Part shown: one piece after another, positions 12,576 through 23,611 of the stretch | Position numbering within the stretch: the stretch's first letter is position 1 | How the letters are laid out: each line of letters begins with the position of its first letter | Assembly (NCBI RefSeq): GCF_000313135.1 | Contig: NW_004457271.1 | Coordinates: 23,035-70,534 of the forward strand | Length of the DNA stretch: 47,500 nucleotides | Direction of reading: 5' to 3' | Source of the DNA: Acanthamoeba castellanii str. Neff | Lineage: Eukaryota; Discosea; Longamoebia; Acanthamoebidae | Notes under the pieces: generated by a model | Told to the model about the DNA's origin: nothing | Seen by the model: only the letters and a program-made list of their open reading frames with translations | The model's database searches: none | Position numbers and translations under genes: made by a program

Positions 12576-15500
12576 TCACTTGGCGCGCAGGCGAGGCGGA
12601 ATGATGACGGATCCGTCGTGCAGTGGCGGCGCATTGTCCGGCTCATTGTCCCGAGGTTGGTCACCTATGTAGGGCGCAGGTGAGAATGTCAGCACACAAG
12701 ACATGCCCAACGACACGACACGACACGACACGACACGACACGACACACTCGGTTGCGGGCGGGCGGGCGCACCTTTTCGGCCGACGTAGGGGGAGGAAGT
12801 GGGCGTGGAGGCGGGCGAGAAGGTCTCAGATGAGGAGGTTAGGGTGAGGTCATCCTTCGACCCGCTCTCGTCTTCGTCCTCGTCGGAGTGGTCGCCTGCG
12901 ATGTCGTCTACCTCGTCGTCCTGCCCATATTTCTCTGCGCGAAGACGGCAATGTCAACAACACCACACACGACACACACGGCACACCACACACGGCACAC
13001 ACGACACATACGACACACACGCGCGCGCGTGAACACACGTACTTAGGTATTTCTTTCCGCGGACGGTGAGTTGCGCGGGCGACTTGATCTTCTTGGGCTT
13101 GTCGCAGATGTACTCGATGAGCTTCTTGAAGAAGAGCCGGTTGTTCAGGATCTCCCTGTGCTCCACCTGCATCATCACCGTCTTCCCTTCTTCAGCCCGA
13201 AGAACGAAGAGCGAAGAAGAGCGAAGAGCGAAGAAGAGCGAAGAGGAAAGGAGGCGTACGCCTTCGAGCTCGTCGATGCGGAGCTCGGGGATATCCTTGC
13301 GCCAGCTGGCGCAGTGGTTGAGGGACGCGTAGGTCACCGTTCCGTCGCCTGCGATGGTCATACAACGCCGTCAGCGATTGCAGGTCAATTGCAAGCAGCC
13401 AAAAGGCGTCGACGCACCAGACGCGTAGCCCTTGCGACCGGTGAGCTTCTCTATGCACGGCTGCAGAGTCTCCGCCGTCTCAAACCCGACGCCCTGCGAG
13501 CCACCGAGTGAGCCAACGTAACTTTGCCGCGACACACACGCCACACGACACACCACACACAGTTCACAAGCTTGCGTGGTGGGTCTCGTACGCCGGCGAT
13601 CTTGAGGCAGGCAAGCTTGGGGTCCTTGGCGTCGTACTGGGGGTTCTCGTCGAGGACCCACCACTGGGCCTCCTTCTCCTTGTCCTTGCGGCGGTAGAAG
13701 TAGATACGCTCGGTGTCGAGGTTGGTGCCGTAGATGGCGTAGAGGCGGTTGAGCGGGGGCGCGGCCACGATGGGCCACTCGCTCTCGTCGTCGCCTCCAT
13801 CGGAATACACCGGGTCGCTGACGTAGTACTTGCTGAAGATCTCCACCGTTTTCTGCAACACGCACACGACGATACAACACGACACCATGTGCCCGAGACA
13901 CACGACACGACACACACGGCACATGGTGTCAGCGAGCGCAAGGCTGCGTGAGCCGATCTGCGCCGATAGAGCAGCGTACCTGGGCGCCGGCGATGGGGAA
14001 GAACTTCCAATAGGGAACGGACTGATGCGGCTTGGCCTCGTCGAGCTTGGCATAGATCACGCCCACGCCGAGGTCGTCGTATTGCCTGGGATTGGGCGGC
14101 GTTGTGTGGGTTTGGGTTGGGAGAGGTCGGGTTAGGTTGTACTGCGCAGCACACCTGCGTTGGCGTTGGCGTTGGCGTTGCGTAGCGGTGCTGGGTCGCT
14201 GTACAGCTTCGAGATGGGCATGAGCGCGGGGGTGCTGCCGAGGGTGCGCCCGAAGGCCTTGGCTTCGCGGGACGAGAGCAGGAGGTCCATGCCGAACCGA
14301 TCGCCGGAGATCTGCGTCCCCCGTACCACATTCGGTGTGCGCCCAACCACGAGCGTGAGTGAGTGAGCGTGATTGAGCGGGGGTCGATCAAAGGCACGGG
14401 CGTACCATGCCACGCACGCACTTGGGCGAGCCCAGGAACGGCGCACCCACCGCGACGAACGTGTGCACGTTCTCGTCCAGCCACCTGCGCGACCCCGTGC
14501 GCTACAGCGCCGCACAACAGCCGAGCGTCAACAACAACACAGTGAGTGTCATCGAGTCTCGACAAGGTTCGATGGGAGGGGAAATCGAACCTTGACCACC
14601 CACAGGCAGAAGTACTGGATGATTCGGTTGCCCATGGAGTGGCCCAGGAGCACCACCTGCGCGGCACATCGTCGATTGAAGAAGTCTTGGTCAGTCGACA
14701 GACAGACAGACGCCATCAGCGAAGCAGCGGTGGCGGGCGAGGCGTACGGGCTTCTTCTCGCGCTTGGCCATCTTCTCGATCGCGGTCATGAGCCAGGTGA
14801 AGTAGCCGTCGCGTTCCTGTGTGCGTAGACGCCAAAGGCCAGCGGGCGTGAGACAGCGTCGCGCGCGCACAGGTGCGGTGGCGGCGTGGTACGTACCTCC
14901 AGGTAGAAATAGGGGAGGCGCCAATCGTACGGCGCCGTGAGGAGGTTGACGCCGTCCGTGTAGCCGAGCGACTCCAGATTCTCCACCAGGGGACCCATCA
15001 CCTGCGAGTGCACCACCACACGCATTAACACAACACGACACACGACACACGACACACACAACTCTCGGGCTGGGTCAGTTGATGGTGGTGGCGTACGTAG
15101 GAGAGGGAGCCCGTGAGCAGGCCCGGGTCGAGGTAGGTCACGGCTTGCTTGCCCTGGATGGCCCGCACTTTGATGCCGGCGGGGTCGCTGCGGCAGTCGT
15201 CGCCGTGGAGGCACAGGTGCTTGATCCAAATGTTCTGGTGGGGCGGGGGGGGGGTGTTTTTGTCAACAAAGAAGCAATCGTCAGCCAATGCAACTTGGCT
15301 GGTGAGCGAGCGAGCGTGAAAGTAAGAAAACAAGAAAACAAGAAGAACGCACCTTGGTACCGAAATCGAGGGTGTCGTAAGCATTTTTGTTTCGCCCAAT
15401 GTCGAACTTCCTGATGTGTTTGGGTGTGGGTGAATACGAGCGAGCGCGAGTGAGCGGTCGGTTGGGCTACAACGGCGGTGGCGAAGAAGAAAAGGAAAAG

Positions 15501-15642
15501 AAAAGAGAAGAGCGGAGACCTCTTGACGTTCTGGAGACCGATCTTGTTGAGCGAGATCCACACGCGATCGCCGACCCAGGGCTTGTGGCCCTCGATCACC
15601 TCCAATCCAGACGAGGCGAACCCTGCCCACACCAATTCATGC

Positions 15643-15721
<79 letters not shown>

Positions 15722-16731
15722 CGGCGTCCGTTGTCAACGACTGGACTGGTGCGACCGACGGGCGACCGCCTGGGTTGGGGGCAGCGTACCGGGAACGAGC
15801 ACGATGGGCATGTTCGGGGTGTAGCCCTGCTCGGCCATCTGCTTGCCCAGCTTCTTGGAGATGCCCTTCTGGGTCAACGGCGGGCCGCACATCACCCACC
15901 AGGTGTCCTGAATGAAGTCAGTCTCGAGGTCTTCGAGGAGGACCGAAGCGTCGCCCACGAAGTTGCTCGTTCCTATGTAACGCGCGCCCGGTGAGCGCGA
16001 GTGGTATGGGGTGGTATGATGTGGTGTGGTGTGGTATGGTATGGAAGAAGGGGCGGCAAAGGTTGGTGGTACGTACCGAGGAGGGACCAGTCGTAGAGGT
16101 CGACGTCGAACGTGGCGGACGCCTGTTCGGGCGGGATGTAGAAGAAATAGTTCGCATTCCACACGGGCGCGCTCGTGCTCTTCTTCGTCTTCGTTCTCTC
16201 GCGATTCTGTCCATTGGAAAAAAAAAACATGAAAACACGCACACACCGCACACACACGCACACAGCAACCCTCAGCGAGGATGAATGAAGTGGGATTTGG
16301 GGGGGCGAAGGGGAAAGCGGTACGGCGCCAACGGAAAGAACGACGTAGGGATCGACCACTTTGTCGCCCAGCATTTTGATCTTTCGGCCCTCGACCACCT
16401 TCAGCGTGAGATAGCCCTCCCACGCTCCCATCGGCGGGTTGTACAAATACCTATGCACACACACCGGTCGACCAATCAGCCAAGATACACACACACCACC
16501 CAACAGACACGCATGGCGGCGGTGATGCTGGTGGCGGGTTCGTACTGGAGGTGAATCTCGCCCACGCCGCGCTCCAACTCACGGTGCGCACGACGGCGCT
16601 GTCGTTCCTCCTTCTGCTCGCGTTTCATCTCCCGCTCCTCGGGCGTCAGGTGGTCCTCCGGCTTACCATCGGCGTTGGTCTGCTCGCAATCACAACACAA
16701 CGAACTCGATCAGTCGGGCGAGCCTTGCGTG

Positions 16732-16785
<54 letters not shown>

Positions 16786-18636
16786 TACGGGAGCGCACCT
16801 TGAAGTGGAGGTTGAGACTGATCTCGCCGTGCACGTTCGACTTGCGACCGTGGGTGGGGTGGAGCGGGAACCAGCGCGAGATGTTCTTGTTGTAGGGTAT
16901 GGTATTGAACGGAATGTTGATCCGCCCCTGCGCGTAGTGAATGGCCCCGCAATCCACATATAACGCTTAAGAGAAGCGCAACACAAAACTATTGAACGAA
17001 ATATAGGAAACTGGAGCGGTCCAAGAGCGCGTACGAGGAACAGATTGCGGCCGAACGAGGTGCGGTGCCAGCACGAGATCGTAACGCCACCTTGGTCGTC
17101 TGATTTTTCATTCACCTCACTAGACAGGCACGACGACAGAGTACACAGAGTGACTGCGCCGTTAGGACTGCGATCACAGTCTTCCGAAGCCAGGGGGAGG
17201 GGAAGAGGAAAGAGAAAGAGAGCGTACTAGACGACGGGCTCGGGCTCCTTCCAGACGGGGTTGAGCGTCTTCTTCACGATGGCCGTTCGGACAGACTTGC
17301 CCACCTTCTTCTGCGAATCATACATCGCCACACGACAGAACACATTCGACCCTGCGGGGTGTGCATTTGGTTAAGAAAACGCAATGGTCAGGCGAACGAG
17401 TGCAAAGAAGACATGTCTCGGTGATCGAGCCAAGGGTACCCTTCTTGGTCTTGCCGATGATGTTGCGTCCAGCCGTCACCGCCAAATGCAGCAGCTTGGT
17501 CTATGTGTGTGCGTGTGTGCGTGTGGTGTGTGGGGTGTGTGCGGTGTGTGCGGTGTGTGCGGTGTGTGCGGTGCATGTGTGCGGTGCATGTGTGCGGTGC
17601 GTGTATGTGTGAGTATTGGACACGGGGTGGGAGAATATTCGAGAGGAGCGTGTACGCGAGGTTCGATGAACTTCTGGACGGCGGCGTGGGCGAAGAACTC
17701 GGCTTCGGTGGTGAGGAACTTGAAGAAGCGGCTGAGGAAGGCGGCCTTGTCGTGCGTGTTCACGAACATGCCGGTGGGGAACTTGGGCAGCTTCTTCCTC
17801 AGGTCCTTCTTCATCTCCTTCTTGAGCTGCTCACTCACCCCAACCGCGTGAGAATACTGACACAAAAATCGAACGATATAAAAAATAAAATAATTATTAA
17901 TGACAAATGACAAATAAGGATAACTAATATCATATGAAAAAATAAATAAAAATAAAAAGCAGGAGATAGTTACCGTCTTGTGCAGATTCTGAAATTCATC
18001 GTAGGTACGGGAGATGCAATACTGGGTGCCGTCCTTGTGTTTGATCTCGACTTCGTACACCTGTGGCGACAGAGGCGCCAACAACAACAAACAAACAAAT
18101 GAGCAATCTCTTCGGCAGTAGAAGGGAAAAAGAAGATTAACGACGAGCCGGAGGGAAACGTGCGATATTGGTCTTGCCAATGCCCCACGCCTTGTGGTTG
18201 GTGCACTGGATTTCCAGATCTTTCTTCTCCATCTTGGCCCTCAACACTTCAATCGATTGGCGCAAATCGATTGTCTTCTCTTGCTCGGCGTTCTTCTCCT
18301 TGACCGGGCTGTGCGACGCACAAGGTTTTGGCGCCGTTCGACCGGAGCGCGAACGCAATTTGCCAGTTGGCCAAAAATGATTTAAATTCGATCGCCCGCA
18401 TTGGTGGTTGCTGGGGACAATCTGAACACCACCCCAGGTCGTGGGCGATTGACCCCATTGAAAGACATTCAAAAAAGCCGAGGGAAGCAACCAACATGTT
18501 GGTGGCCATAGAATGGGGCCACATACCAGATGAGTGATGGATTGGTTTCGGGCAGAAGTCGGTGGGCTGCTGGGAGGAACTGAGCGAACAGCGGGCGAAT
18601 GCTGGCCAGACCTGGCGCGTCACAGACATCAATCAT
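12576..18636 (-). CDS. PX-C2-C2-LCAT multidomain acyltransferase/phospholipase
   Basis: Reads from ATG at 18634-18636 to TGA at 12576-12578 through about 20 exons. Order: an alpha-helical start (AQFLPAAHRLLPETNP, then a coiled coil, IEVLRAKMEKKDLEIQ); a PX domain at about 17650-18060 (VYEVEIKHKDGTQY, SRTYDEFQNLH, LPKFPTGMF); a first C2-like domain at about 16800-17510 (KLLHLAVTAGRNIIGKT, VKKTLNPVWKEPEPV); a second C2 at about 16080-16450 (GYLTLKVVEGRKIKMLGDKV, DLYDWSLLGTSNFVG); and an LCAT/PDAT/LPLA2-type alpha/beta-hydrolase to the end. The hydrolase has the nucleophile elbow VVLLGHSMGNR near 14640, the acid loop SGDGTVTYASLN near 13340, and a later His (VEHREILNN) near 13160. The tail is acidic and serine-rich. 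PX and C2 domains usually bring proteins to phosphoinositide or acidic membranes, so cytosolic transacylation or phospholipase activity is inferred. Splice joins near 18100, 16990 and 16490 are unresolved. Confidence 0.85.
12711..12747. repeat. (ACACG)n pentamer repeat
   Basis: About seven head-to-tail copies of CGACA in an intron near the 3' end of the LCAT gene. Related ACACG and ACAC stretches recur in other introns of this gene at about 12955-13035, 13530-13565, 13855-13925 and 15030-15065. Confidence 0.9.
15645..15720. repeat. (CA)n microsatellite, about 38 units
   Basis: Pure CA run on the plus strand inside an intron of the minus-strand LCAT gene, just after the exon encoding FASSGLEVIEGHKPW. 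Confidence 0.97.
16733..16784. repeat. (GT)n microsatellite, about 26 units
   Basis: Pure GT run on the plus strand in the LCAT-gene intron between the end of the first C2 domain and the charged linker NADGKPEDHLTPEERE. Confidence 0.97.
17503..17606. repeat. GTGTGTGCG-type tandem repeat
   Basis: Nine-base units (GGTGTGTGC and variants, then GGTGCATGTGTGC) in tandem within the LCAT-gene intron between the PX and first C2 coding exons. Confidence 0.85.
17852..17972 (-). other. AT-rich intron within the PX-coding region
   Basis: An intron of the LCAT gene that is strongly AT-rich (many AAATAAA and AATTATTAAT words), lying between GAATCTGCACAAGACG and TATTCTCACGCG on the coding strand. It contrasts with the CA/GT introns in the same gene. 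Confidence 0.7.
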
Positions 18637-18748
18637 GACAAGGCGGCCTGGCGTGTAGAAGAGGACTGGTCACGCCAACGCTCATGACAAATATCTCGAG
18701 AAAGAGCAAAGAGCAGCCGGGAAGCAAGAAGAGAGGGTGGTACTATCA
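18637..18748. promoter_or_regulatory. Bidirectional promoter region, LCAT and universal stress protein genes
   Basis: 112 bases between divergent ATG codons. No clear TATA box; the segment is GA-rich on the plus strand near the stress-protein start. Promoter role is inferred from position. Confidence 0.35.
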
Positions 18749-19432
18749 ATGAGCTACTGGAGGCCTGTGTCACAGTCGAGGAAGGACGAAGAGGAGACGC
18801 CGGCGGTGGACATCGTGTGCGTGGATGGGAGCGAGGGCGCCGATCGCGCGATGCAGTTCGCCCTCAGGGAGACGCCGCCGGACCACCGCCTGATGCTGCT
18901 CTTCGGTGCCTACGTGCCGCACAAGGAGGAGCTGTCGTGGGGCACCTTCAGCGTGTCGTCGATGCGCGAGGGCCACTACTGGGACAAGGAGCTGCCCGAC
19001 GTCTACATCAAGTACACCGACATGTGCCAGAAAGCTGGGGTGCGTACAAGTCTCCGGCGGGCGCAGCGCTCACTACCGAGCCGGGCGTTGACGCGTGTCG
19101 TGCCGTGTCGTGTCGTCTTGTGTGTCCCTGCGTGTGCAGCGCAAGTGCGACTTCATCCACTTCCACTTCGATCGCATGAGCAAGTTCGGAGACAGTGTGT
19201 GCTCCATCGCGGATAGGCACCACGCCCAGAACGTCATCCTGGCACGCAGAAGGCGGTCGGAGAGGTCATTCCTCGGGTTAGCTCGGCCTTCTTCTCCATC
19301 GAGTTGGCCACGTCTAACCCTTCCTACTGTGCTTCCAGGAGGTTCTTGGGCTCGGGCAGCCAGGCCGTGGTAGATCGCTGTGGTGATATACCCATTACCC
19401 TGGTCACTGTCAAGCCTGATGAAAGCAAGTAA
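18749..19432 (+). CDS. Universal stress protein (UspA) family, degenerate ATP motif
   Basis: Three exons from ATG 18749 to TAA 19430-19432, about 160 residues. It begins with a short polar leader and then VDIVCVDGSEGADRAMQFAL, the first strand and helix of the UspA fold, followed by HRLMLLFGAYVPHKEE. The C-terminal part (QNVILARRRRSE joined to RRFLGSGSQAVVDRCG, then IPITLVTVKP) corresponds to the nucleotide-binding loop. In ATP-binding members this loop is G-x2-G-x9-G-S/T; here the first two glycines are replaced by a run of arginines while GSGS is kept, so ATP binding is doubtful. Acts presumably in the cytosol. The exon before the last joins GAGAG|GAGG in frame. Confidence 0.88.
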
Positions 19433-19552
19433 GAAGGTGCCACGCCCAAAGGTGCAGTGCTGTAGAAGATGAAGGTTTATTGTGAACACAAGTCAAGCAT
19501 AAAGAGGAGGCAAGGGATAGGGAGGCTGTGCAGAATGGGTGGCCAAGCTTGG

Positions 19553-19895
19553 CTACGTGCGTCGTTCGCTTTGCTGAGGTTGTGCTGGACCGGATTGCTC
19601 CTGCGCCTTGAATTCGTTGTAGCACTTTCGCCAATCGCTCATCTCCTTCGAACAGGCGATAAGATTACGTTCGTTCTTGTTCATGCAATCCTCCAGGTGC
19701 CAATACAACTTGCCGCACCCTACGAATCGTTTAGAAACAGTACAATGATTTAATCTCGAATGAAATCAGTAATCCGATTGTTGGAAGGTGACTGTTGGGG
19801 CGTATGCCGGTACCTTGCTGGTCTACCAACGATGTGAACTCATCGTTGTCCTGTGGATTGTGGATGGGCATGCGTTGCGCCCTTTGCTGTGCCAT
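19553..19895 (-). CDS. COA4: Twin CX9C (CHCH) mitochondrial protein, COA4-like
   Basis: Two exons, ATG at 19893-19895 and stop TAG at 19553-19555, about 80 residues. After a short leader (MAQQRAQRMPIHNPQDNDEF) come CGKLYWHLEDC and CSKEMSDWRKC, two exact C-x9-C helices of the CHCH fold. Spacing and surrounding residues (TSLVDQQGC, DWRKCYNEFK) resemble COA4/CHCHD8, a factor for cytochrome c oxidase assembly in the mitochondrial intermembrane space. Such proteins are imported and oxidised by the MIA40 relay, which needs no cleaved presequence; none is seen here. Other twin CX9C proteins (CMC, COX19 types) are possible, so the COA4 name is moderately supported. It is divergent from the membrin gene and convergent with the stress-protein gene. 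Confidence 0.82.
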
Positions 19896-19945
19896 CTTGA
19901 TGTGATTTGGCAGTTTCCTGTAAATCCTGCAACTGGGCAGTGGTT

Positions 19946-19957
19946 GCTGACGTCAGC
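19946..19957. promoter_or_regulatory. CRE-like palindrome GCTGACGTCAGC in a divergent promoter
   Basis: A perfect 12-base palindrome containing TGACGTCA, the classic binding site of bZIP factors of the CREB/ATF type. It sits in the 144-base gap between the start of the CX9C gene (19895, minus) and membrin (20040, plus). A second half-site TGACGTGG follows at about 19983. Binding is inferred from the motif alone. Confidence 0.5.
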
Positions 19958-20039
19958 TCGTGCTGGCATCCCCCCCCCAGACAGTGACGTGGCCAACAAG
20001 AAGAACGAATCCACCACACGACGAGAATCAAACACAAAG

Positions 20040-20938
20040 ATGCAGGATGTTGCGGGTATAGATGAAAAGTACAAGCAGACGAACAAGCTCCTTATGGATC
20101 TTCGTCTCGAGTTCGAGCAGCTCGAGGCGGCAGGAGAGAATTCGTCCCTCTCGCTACAAGAAACGATTCAGCTCAACCTCACGAGCCTCTCTCGATTGCT
20201 AAATAGCCTGGAGATGGAGTGTCTCCCTTCCCAAAACTCCAAACGCAAGGAGATTTGGAGAATGTACTCTCCCTCCCCCCACTACATCTGCACCCCACAC
20301 TCACTCACGCTTTCCAATAGACGCATTCAGCAGATTGCTGAAGAGTACAAGGACATGAGAAACTCGTTGGGAAGCCTACTACAAAAGAGGCGGTCAAAGG
20401 AACAGGAGGAGGAACAGAGACGACAACTGCTCGGTGAAGGCCGGATGAGGCGACAGGTTTGCCCTCTTCTTCTTCTTCTTCTTCATGTGTTCGTGCGCCT
20501 CCTTGCGTTTGCTTCTGATGTGTGAAGTCCTCTTATCGACTCTATACATTCCTTTCACCAGGCGACGTCGGTCGCGATCGACAACCTGTATCAGGAGTCG
20601 AATTCGCTGGACCGGTCCAACAGGGCCGCACAGAACATCCACGAGATGGGGTCCTCCATCCTCTCCTCTCTTGGCCAACAGAACGAGCTCATCAAGGTAC
20701 ACATAGCGCACATTGCCTTGGTGATTGATGATGATGAACGGTACCTCATTCCTCTGTGTTTGGTTTCATCTAGTCGGCGCACAGGAAGCTGTTGGATGTG
20801 GGTAACACGCTGGGTCTCTCGCGATCGGTCATGCGGATGATCGAGAACCGCCAGAACCTGGACAAGATGCTCGTCTACGGCGGCATGCTCCTCACCCTCC
20901 TCTTCCTCTTCGCCCTCCTGTACTTTTTCAAGTGGTAG
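20040..20938 (+). CDS. GOSR2: Qb-SNARE membrin/Bos1 (GOSR2 family)
   Basis: ATG at 20040-20042, TAG at 20936-20938; exons are joined at about 20264/20322, 20457/20562 and 20696/20774. The N-terminal half is helical (YKQTNKLLMDLRLEFEQLE; SLSRLLNSLEME), as in the Habc-type domain. The SNARE helix runs from about NIHEMGSSILSSLGQQNEL through SAHRKLLDVGNTLGLS, with glutamine at the central layer. It then has VMRMIENRQNLDKM and a single C-terminal anchor, VYGGMLLTLLFLFALLYFFKW. The succession GLSRSVMRMIE right after the SNARE helix is typical of membrin. The protein would act in fusion of ER-to-Golgi vesicles with Golgi syntaxin-5-type partners. Length (about 215 residues) fits the family. Confidence 0.93.
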
Positions 20939-21059
20939 CCGATCGGGTGGTGCGACATGGCGACGGCGACGAGTGATTGTGATATATATCGGATGGAATT
21001 CAACCCTTTCTACAAACGTTACAACACTTCCACGACACAGCCACTCTTCCTCCTCGTAC

Positions 21060-22620
21060 TCACTCCTCGCGCAGGTAGGCGAAGGCGTTGAAGACGAGCG
21101 CCGTGAAGGTCGTCGCCATCGCCTGCGGCACCAACTCGCTGTACAGCACCGGCACCAAACCCTGTGCACACATTCACGTTCGTCAACATGTCTTCATTGC
21201 TGTGCGTGTGCGTGTGCGTGGTGGGCGGCGCACCTGCCAGAAGGCAAGTGGTCCGTGCCGCACAAAGATATCCTCGGCGCAGTGCAGGCCGCTGGAGTAG
21301 CGCGGCGTGCCCAACGCGACCTCGAGGCCGCTGCCCTGGATGGCCATGGTCGTGCTCACCACATACAACGGGCTGCACACGCACATGCGTACGCGCGCGC
21401 TCGATTAGCTCATGCGATGGAAGGCAAGATTGGGGGGGGGCTCACCTGAGCACCAGGTCGCCGAGCACGCTGAACAGGATGTTGCTCGCCGTAGAGGCAA
21501 TGAGGCGCTTGGTCTTGTTGACCTTTTTGCTTCGGGACTTGAAGGGAGGCAGCTTTCGATAGATCCAGTTCGCTATCGTTTCCTGCGTGTCGTCATGACA
21601 GTCGGTGGTTAGAGAGCTGCCAAGAAGAAGATGAAAGGCAGAAGTACTTCTCGGGGCGAGTAGTAGGAATAGATTGCGTCGGACACCACCGAGGTCAGCA
21701 GGTGCGGGATGAACCTATGTAATGGGGATGCAAACCCAGTCAGCCTCACCGAGACTGTGGGTGTGTAAGAACTCGAAGAAAGAGTGAAGGGCGTACGCGT
21801 AGCGGAAGGTGTCGACGTAGTTGATGCTGCTGAGTGTCTGTCCGAGGCCCGTGTACTTGAGCGGCAGAACGGTGACCTCGCCCGCCTAGCACAACAAGGA
21901 GGGAGGTCAGCGAACTGCAGTCAGATTGTGAGAGGAGCAGTGGTGATAGCCTGGGCGGTACCAACTGAGCAAAGAGGCGGTTCTGAGCGATGAAGAAGGG
22001 GAAAGAGGCCAACGAGCCCAACAGCAGACCCAGAGCCTTTGCTCCCAGTCGTCTCTGATGCCATCAAATCAGCTCTGTGCAGGGAGGCAGAAGGGAGAAG
22101 AAGGCGAACAGGGGAACAGTACAAGCTGGGACGCGTCAGACGAGGGCGAGCAAACAGCTACGGTGACCAGCTCCACCACGCTCTGTGCCCACGCCTGCGC
22201 CGTGTGCGCCAGAACGCCTGACACCAAACATTATAATTATAATTATTTTATTAATATTGAATAAATAAAAATTTAAATGTGCAGGCAAGATGAAGAGGTA
22301 CCAGGGTGGAGGAGGTTCAGGGGCTGACGGAGACGTCGGGCGTGAGAATCGATGAGCTTGGCCTCGTGGTGCAGGGCGCGCAGATGGAACTGATGCGTGA
22401 AAGCCGGGTAGGGAAGCGAGATCGAGGAGGTAGCGTAGGTCAGGCGGTGCGCCAACACGACGTGGGGTGCGTAGGAGGACCACCCGATCGTTGCCGCGAC
22501 GATCAATCCTCCCGCAGTCCAGAGACCCATCTCATCATCATCACTATTCTTGCCTGGGCCTCCACCCGCACCCAAGCTCGAAGACGACCGCGACAGCCTC
22601 ACCGACGGATTACGCGGCAT
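21060..22620 (-). CDS. Mitochondrial carrier family protein, SLC25A46-like
   Basis: From ATG at 22618-22620 to TGA at 21060-21062, about six exons. The N-terminus is polar and disordered (RLSRSSSSLGAGGGPGK), followed by hydrophobic segments (WTAGGLIVAATIGWSSYAP; LGLLLGSLASFPFFIAQNRL; ASTASNILFSVLGDLVLS). The stretch PLYVVSTTMAIQGSG occupies the place of the carrier signature P-x-D/E-x-x-K/R but the charged residues are gone, as in SLC25A46 and MTCH proteins that sit in the outer mitochondrial membrane and shape membranes instead of transporting. YSSGLHCAEDIFVRHGPLAF followed by WQGLVPVLYSEL is the matrix-helix and next-helix pattern of the family. Orthology to SLC25A46 is a reasonable guess, not proven. 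The first intron (about 22212-22305) is AT-rich. Confidence 0.7.
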
Positions 22621-22695
22621 GCTGGTGCTCTGGCCTATTCAACTACTTTCGATTTCAAATTCATTCATCATTTATTTTTATTTTTTGGCGCCAGG

Positions 22696-23349
22696 CTACT
22701 GGCCAGGCTCAAGCGGGATCCTGAAGACGAAGCAGAGCCCGCGCCGGTCGGTGAGAATGAACTGGCGCACCGAAGGCACGAACGTGAGGGACAGTTCGTG
22801 GTCTCGACCGAAGGCGTCGTACAGGAGCTCCTCGATCGTCAGCCGCTGGTGGCACAGTACCAGTTCCTCGCCCTGAGTGTTGTCGCAGGAAGGGGCCATC
22901 TCCGTCCACGCGCCCTCGCCAAACGTGATGTTGTGCTGGCCCGAGACGCGCCAGCGCCCGCTCCCGCTGTTGAAGGTGGACCTGATGTGGAACCCGAAGT
23001 CTGGCTTCAAGGTGAGGGTTACCCGAGCGATCGCCCGAGGAGTGAATGAACCCACAGGGCTAGCATGAGGAGAGGGTGGAGCGTCGATCGAGTGAAGGTG
23101 GAGCACGGTGCCCATGACGGCTTGCAGGCCGTGCGGGAGGAGGTGGGTGGCGATAACGGGTGGTAGCGGATGGACTGCGGGCAGGTGGTGGTCATTAGTG
23201 TAGTTGGGCGGCGGCATGATGGCGTGCGCGGTGCCCAGACAGTAGAGCACGTAGACCAACGCAGCCACCCCCACCACTGTGCCAATCCTCGACGAACGCT
23301 GGAGCGTGGCGGAAAGAGGAGAAGGTGGATAGGCGGTAGCAGTACGCAT
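22696..23349 (-). CDS. Unknown protein with one N-terminal transmembrane segment
   Basis: A single uninterrupted reading frame of 217 codons, ATG at 23347-23349, TAG at 22696-22698. Residues about 22-42 (IGTVVGVAALVYVLYCLG) form one hydrophobic segment, so it is a signal anchor or uncleaved signal. The remainder is mostly beta-like (ARVTLTLKPDFGFHIRST; WRVSGQHNITFGEGAWTE) with one potential N-glycosylation site at Asn-Ile-Thr and another at Asn-Tyr-Thr. Two Cys residues lie close together around SCDNTQGEELVLCH. I do not recognise a family. Its lack of introns sets it apart from most neighbours. Only about 75 AT-rich bases separate its stop from the start of the carrier gene on the same strand. 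Confidence 0.65.
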   Translation of the reverse strand: MRTATAYPPSPLSATLQRSSRIGTVVGVAALVYVLYCLGTAHAIMPPPNYTNDHHLPAVHPLPPVIATHLLPHGLQAVMGTVLHLHSIDAPPSPHASPVGSFTPRAIARVTLTLKPDFGFHIRSTFNSGSGRWRVSGQHNITFGEGAWTEMAPSCDNTQGEELVLCHQRLTIEELLYDAFGRDHELSLTFVPSVRQFILTDRRGLCFVFRIPLEPGQ

Positions 23350-23611
23350 GGTGGTCGTGTATTGTTATGATGGCCTTGTTTGTTTGTGCTGCCTAGTCAC
23401 GCCAAGTCCCCACTGCCACGTCACCGTGTAATACGCTTGTGTAGAGTAAATAAAATAAATAATTGAACACCAGCTCTCCTGCCTCTCGATATACACCATC
23501 CTCATCCTCGCCACCACTTCTTCTTCTTCACCCGTGTCCTCCTGTTGTTCCTCTCTTCCATGCCTCCGCATGGAGAAAAAAACTGTGCAACGCGTCGCTG
23601 TCGAGAAACTC

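Noticed and set aside
15138..15899. Minus-strand frame continuing through the (CA)n run
   Set aside because: The poly Val-Cys stretch comes from the intronic microsatellite; the LCAT exons on either side are joined by splicing.
17476..18180. Single long minus-strand frame joining PX exons without splicing
   Set aside because: It includes AT-rich intron sequence and a hydrophobic run (FVCLLLLAPL) that breaks the PX fold and is bounded by good splice sites.
22621..22695. Fusion of the unknown membrane-anchored protein with the SLC25A46-like gene
   Set aside because: A stop codon ends the upstream frame and there is no GT donor that would splice around it; the AT-rich 75 bases look intergenic.
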